DNA of 64,000 nt from Tenacibaculum agarivorans. GTDB lineage: Bacteria; Bacteroidota; Bacteroidia; Flavobacteriales; Flavobacteriaceae. Under the pieces are notes generated by a model. It was not told the origin of the DNA. It made no database searches and saw only the letters and a program-made list of their open reading frames with translations. The position numbers were made by a program, and so were the translations under genes. The stretch spans positions 124,001 to 188,000 of the forward strand of contig NZ_MSMP01000010.1 in the NCBI RefSeq assembly GCF_001936575.1, given 5' to 3'. Positions 61,901 to 64,000 of the stretch are shown here, in pieces (the first letter of the stretch is position 1; the number at the start of each line of letters is the position of its first letter).

Positions 61901-64000
61901 ATACAATCTAATGGTAGTTATGTTTATGATGTAGATGAAAACAATACTTCTGTAACTGGATTACGAGGAGGAGAAAGTTTACAAGACATCATCTCTTATA
62001 CAGTAGAAGACGCTATTGGAATTACAGATTACGGAATACTAACCATAACTATTGATGGAGTAGATGAGGCTCCAGATGCAGTAGATAATGAAGATTCACT
62101 CACTGCATTTGTAGATTTTAGTGCCGAAGGAAATATAATTACAGATATAGGAACCAATGGGGTAGATGCTATCGATAGAGGGCTATCTACACTAGTTTGG
62201 GAAAATGAGTTTGTCCAAGGAGCTTTCTTTACAGGTCTTTCTAATCCAATTGGAGGCTCAAGTGTAGTAGTAGATGGTGTAACATTAAACTTTACCTCAA
62301 CAGATCCGAGCGGGTTTGGATTTCCAAATGAAAATCAAACAGTTAATCTTACTGCAACAAATGGAGGACATACAGGATATTTAGGGTATGCAATTGATGG
62401 AGTTACAAACCCGTCTGATGATACAGTTTTAGTCATAGATTTTAGTGAGCCTGTATATAATTTAGGGTTTTTAGTTGTTGATATCGATTTCTCACAAGGA
62501 ACGTCATGGCAAGATTTAATCCGAATAGAAGGGAACTTGAATGGAACAGATTCTAACTATAAATACGTAACTACAGGAGGAGTAGTAGATGCAGGAAACA
62601 ATACGTTCTATGGAATAGGAAGTGCAGTACCTAGTGATGCTACTGGAAATGTAAATGTATTTTTTGAAGAACCAATAAATCAATTACGATTAAGTTATAA
62701 TTATGGTCCTAATGCAACAGATGCAGATCAAGGAGGGCAGATTGCAGGAATTTCAGACATCTACTGGCAAGGTGGTTCAAGTAGCATTACCATTACAGAA
62801 ATAGACAGTTCACCTGTAGCCGCTACCGGAAGTGCATTTACAGGTATGTATGGAACTATAACAGTATTTCCAGACGGAACTTATATATACTTACCAGATA
62901 CAGCAAATCCTGTAGTACAAACATTATTAGTAGGACAAACATTAACAGATACCTTTAACTATACCCTCTCAGATGGGGTGAGTACAGATAACGCAGATCT
63001 TATTATTACTATTAACGGTTCAGATATTGATTCTGATGGAGATGGTCAATCCGATCGTGCAGATTTAGATGATGATAATGATGGAATTTTAGATGAAGTA
63101 GAATGTGGAGATCTAAATGTAACAGGGCCTATACCTATTGATATTTCTAAAATAGCAGTAATTAGTGGTAGCGCTTCTTTTGATCCAACTAATGATGATA
63201 CCATAGAATTAACACCTGATGGAAATAGTCAGGCAGGAACGGCAATGTCTACGTTTCAACTAGATATGCGGGAAAGCTTTACACTAACCTACAGCTTAAA
63301 CTTTGGAACTAATAATGACTCTAATTTAGGAGATGGAGATCCATTTGGAGGATCAGGATATAATGTAGGAGGGGCAGACGGTATCGCATTTGTATTGCAT
63401 AACGATCCAAATGGAAGTGCTACAGTAGGACAAGCAGGTGCCGGTATTGGAGCATCAAATATTGTTAATGGATTAGCTATTGAATTTGATACCTTTGATA
63501 ATGGACCTTTTGGAGCAGATGAAGGTCCAGTAGCAGGGTTACCAATGCAAGCGGGAGCTACTAGAAAATTTGATCATACCTCAATTTGGGATACAGATGC
63601 AGGAACAAATCCTTTTGGAGGCTCACCAGGAAACCCATTTGATCACATCGGAGATTTACCAGTAACACAAGTAGGTCCTGGTGGAGAAGTAGAAGATGGA
63701 GCATTTCATAAAATTGTAGTGCATTGGGATGCAACCAATCAAGTACTATCATGGGCGGTAGACGATGTATTTGTAGGTAGATTTACAGATGATATTATAA
63801 CGAATAGACTAGGTGGAGGTAATTTTGCCTATGTTGGAGTTTCAGCTTCAACAGGAGGATTAAGAAATAGACACCAAATTACGGTAGATAGTTTTGTAGG
63901 AGAATTAAACTATTGCGATACAGATATGGATGGAACTCCAGATTACTTAGATCTGGATTCTGATAATGATGGCTGTCCAGATTATGTAGAAGGAGGAGGA
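58946..64000 (+). CDS. Giant Asp/Gly-rich surface adhesin with L-type lectin domain (partial)
   Basis: 1685 codons to the window edge, no stop. The frame is open from 58856; the ATG at 58946 gives about 95 basic, amphipathic residues before the hydrophobic signal core (LMLMILISLGPIFSHGQ, about 98-114). ATGs at 59006 and 59240 are alternatives. After that: a DUF6923-like region (about 119-360, SCPSDFYQVINGELRPYNP), TSP3-type Ca-binding repeats (DTDGDGIPDFFDLDSDNDG, again near 1364 and 1670), VCBS/cadherin-like units (about 930-1040), and an L-type lectin domain (about 1393-1656; ADGIAFVLHNDPNG, IEFDTF, VVHWDATNQVLSW). It is likely a T9SS-exported, sugar-binding adhesin. Confidence 0.9.
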   Translation, partial: MFKCINVILSRSCKSKFLEKMIVLLKLFYKQSLSDKKIAHKYTKIKAFCGFLTTVFKIIYQFLVKEIKELQSSFVLKTYLLSFFNSWFTHNRLSVNRLMLMILISLGPIFSHGQATTPFSCPSDFYQVINGELRPYNPANGTYGTAISILEVYNAGGYNTTDDYLYAIIEVGQPLAGHLIRIDSNGDFDDLGVLDTVGSGSYIAGDVDDSDNLYLRDGRGLRMIEDISTLPVAPLATVPTVFLGNASWTSNPGQMNPLDIVFINDVFYGVDESNLYKWDVGPLPAADGVRDIVSITNLPTTGSQNYGAVYTDNQDRLYVSNNDGGLYLIENYTGPSPNAVLLSSTDNVTRNDGFACASGSSAIDQDGDNGLDPFDLDLDGDGLRNIDEAPSDPFEDLDGDSVFAYLDDDDSVATGGSVGNANGIVEPSFDTDGDGIPDFFDLDSDNDGIYDVVEAGHNLPHTNGRITGQESGSGANGLFDGVETAPESGMLDYTIVNTTAGTPDFQSTDSDNDGCADAIEGAGSFTDSDITAGRLNGGVNGDGVPTIAGSPQNTAAVVTNSSDNSACTVADDGDGIPASVEDAGPNGGDGNGDGILDSTQANVTSIPDATGTTYVTLEVQIATTGDCTDISSVEIVSEASLDPLGDPSFNYPLGLVRFTLTCDNTNDDADVKFFWHGLDAVADVDAYRKYGPTTPTAGDDAFGVNTISFTQSSQSVGADLNVFTADYRIQDNQPGDSSNSGGSIIDPTGPAIAASTTGPTIDLDGIRAGNNYETNIQPVYFSIYSTSIQPTLTTVGNEIVSATIDFTGNVDQFELIYLASPQFTDGVPGADQEYRFSAPAETHTHTYSGFQITVSRTGASFTITSTAGGNIPNAIFEEFLQDFQYGNDNDGVNNFPTYTDGVRTMTVTITDTNTATASAQTTLRIFTTGPTVVDEGGTIAGNSTGTITGNVLTNDSGTSAITVSEVDVYPAAVGNTYTTLYGTVTIQSNGSYVYDVDENNTSVTGLRGGESLQDIISYTVEDAIGITDYGILTITIDGVDEAPDAVDNEDSLTAFVDFSAEGNIITDIGTNGVDAIDRGLSTLVWENEFVQGAFFTGLSNPIGGSSVVVDGVTLNFTSTDPSGFGFPNENQTVNLTATNGGHTGYLGYAIDGVTNPSDDTVLVIDFSEPVYNLGFLVVDIDFSQGTSWQDLIRIEGNLNGTDSNYKYVTTGGVVDAGNNTFYGIGSAVPSDATGNVNVFFEEPINQLRLSYNYGPNATDADQGGQIAGISDIYWQGGSSSITITEIDSSPVAATGSAFTGMYGTITVFPDGTYIYLPDTANPVVQTLLVGQTLTDTFNYTLSDGVSTDNADLIITINGSDIDSDGDGQSDRADLDDDNDGILDEVECGDLNVTGPIPIDISKIAVISGSASFDPTNDDTIELTPDGNSQAGTAMSTFQLDMRESFTLTYSLNFGTNNDSNLGDGDPFGGSGYNVGGADGIAFVLHNDPNGSATVGQAGAGIGASNIVNGLAIEFDTFDNGPFGADEGPVAGLPMQAGATRKFDHTSIWDTDAGTNPFGGSPGNPFDHIGDLPVTQVGPGGEVEDGAFHKIVVHWDATNQVLSWAVDDVFVGRFTDDIITNRLGGGNFAYVGVSASTGGLRNRHQITVDSFVGELNYCDTDMDGTPDYLDLDSDNDGCPDYVEGGG

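Noticed and set aside
59739..63752. Several minus-strand and one plus-strand open frames of 60-100 codons inside the giant adhesin region
   Set aside because: They are His/Leu/Pro-rich mirror frames of Asp/Gly/Thr-rich repeat codons; the plus-strand frame running through from 58946 has clear domains and explains the openness.

Overview
The window looks like chromosome from a marine member of the Flavobacteriaceae (Bacteroidota). The evidence is the low GC content, genes that mostly lack Shine-Dalgarno sequences, -7 promoter boxes of the form TAnnTTTG, type IX secretion (T9SS) features (a PorP/SprF protein and a C-terminal sorting domain), a fused E1 alpha/beta dehydrogenase, and the order rpsU-xerC-hpf-tRNAs-tuf-secE-nusG-rplKAJL-rpoBC. 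I do not assign a genus.

Layout. 1-8.2 kb is mostly minus-strand accessory and household genes: paired small lipoproteins, a Crp-type regulator, a cupin, a sodium:solute symporter, a nitroreductase and a membrane peroxiredoxin-like protein. 8.2-11.6 kb holds a DUF2851 gene and polyphosphate kinase ppk1. 11.6-15.3 kb is a two-gene sulfatase plus formylglycine-generating-enzyme cassette. It lies between the true 3' end of ppk1 and a decayed second copy of that 3' end at 15573-15707, so it looks inserted. 15.8-22.9 kb carries an SH3 lipoprotein, the fused branched-chain/pyruvate-type E1, a beta-barrel protein with a dead M1-peptidase domain, and a LOG protein. 23-28.8 kb is the most unusual block: an orphan double-glycine leader peptide, a membrane-anchored TPR-CHAT protease, two duplicated lipoproteins, and a divergent ECF sigma factor with a membrane TPR partner. 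A fossil of the CHAT gene's 5' end lies between the lipoprotein copies.

28.9-37.9 kb holds uvrA, a PspC/K+ channel pair, an AGCS amino-acid symporter, a helix-hairpin-helix protein and an acyl-CoA dehydrogenase. 38.2-39.6 kb is a lipoprotein alpha-amylase of the archaeal-like GH13_7 type behind a LacI-type palindrome. 39.7-54.9 kb is the core translation/transcription cluster with five tRNAs, including rpsU with an exceptionally strong Shine-Dalgarno. 55.4-64 kb is a T9SS surface locus: PorP/SprF, an OmpA-family protein, and the first 1685 codons of a giant Asp/Gly-rich adhesin with an L-type lectin domain that runs off the window.

The genes suggest an organism that degrades polymers (sulfatase, amylase), exports enzymes and adhesins through T9SS, and may use a CHAT protease/ECF sigma module to sense the envelope. 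The best candidates for an undescribed system are that CHAT/lipoprotein/sigma block and the sulfatase-FGE cassette inserted at ppk1.
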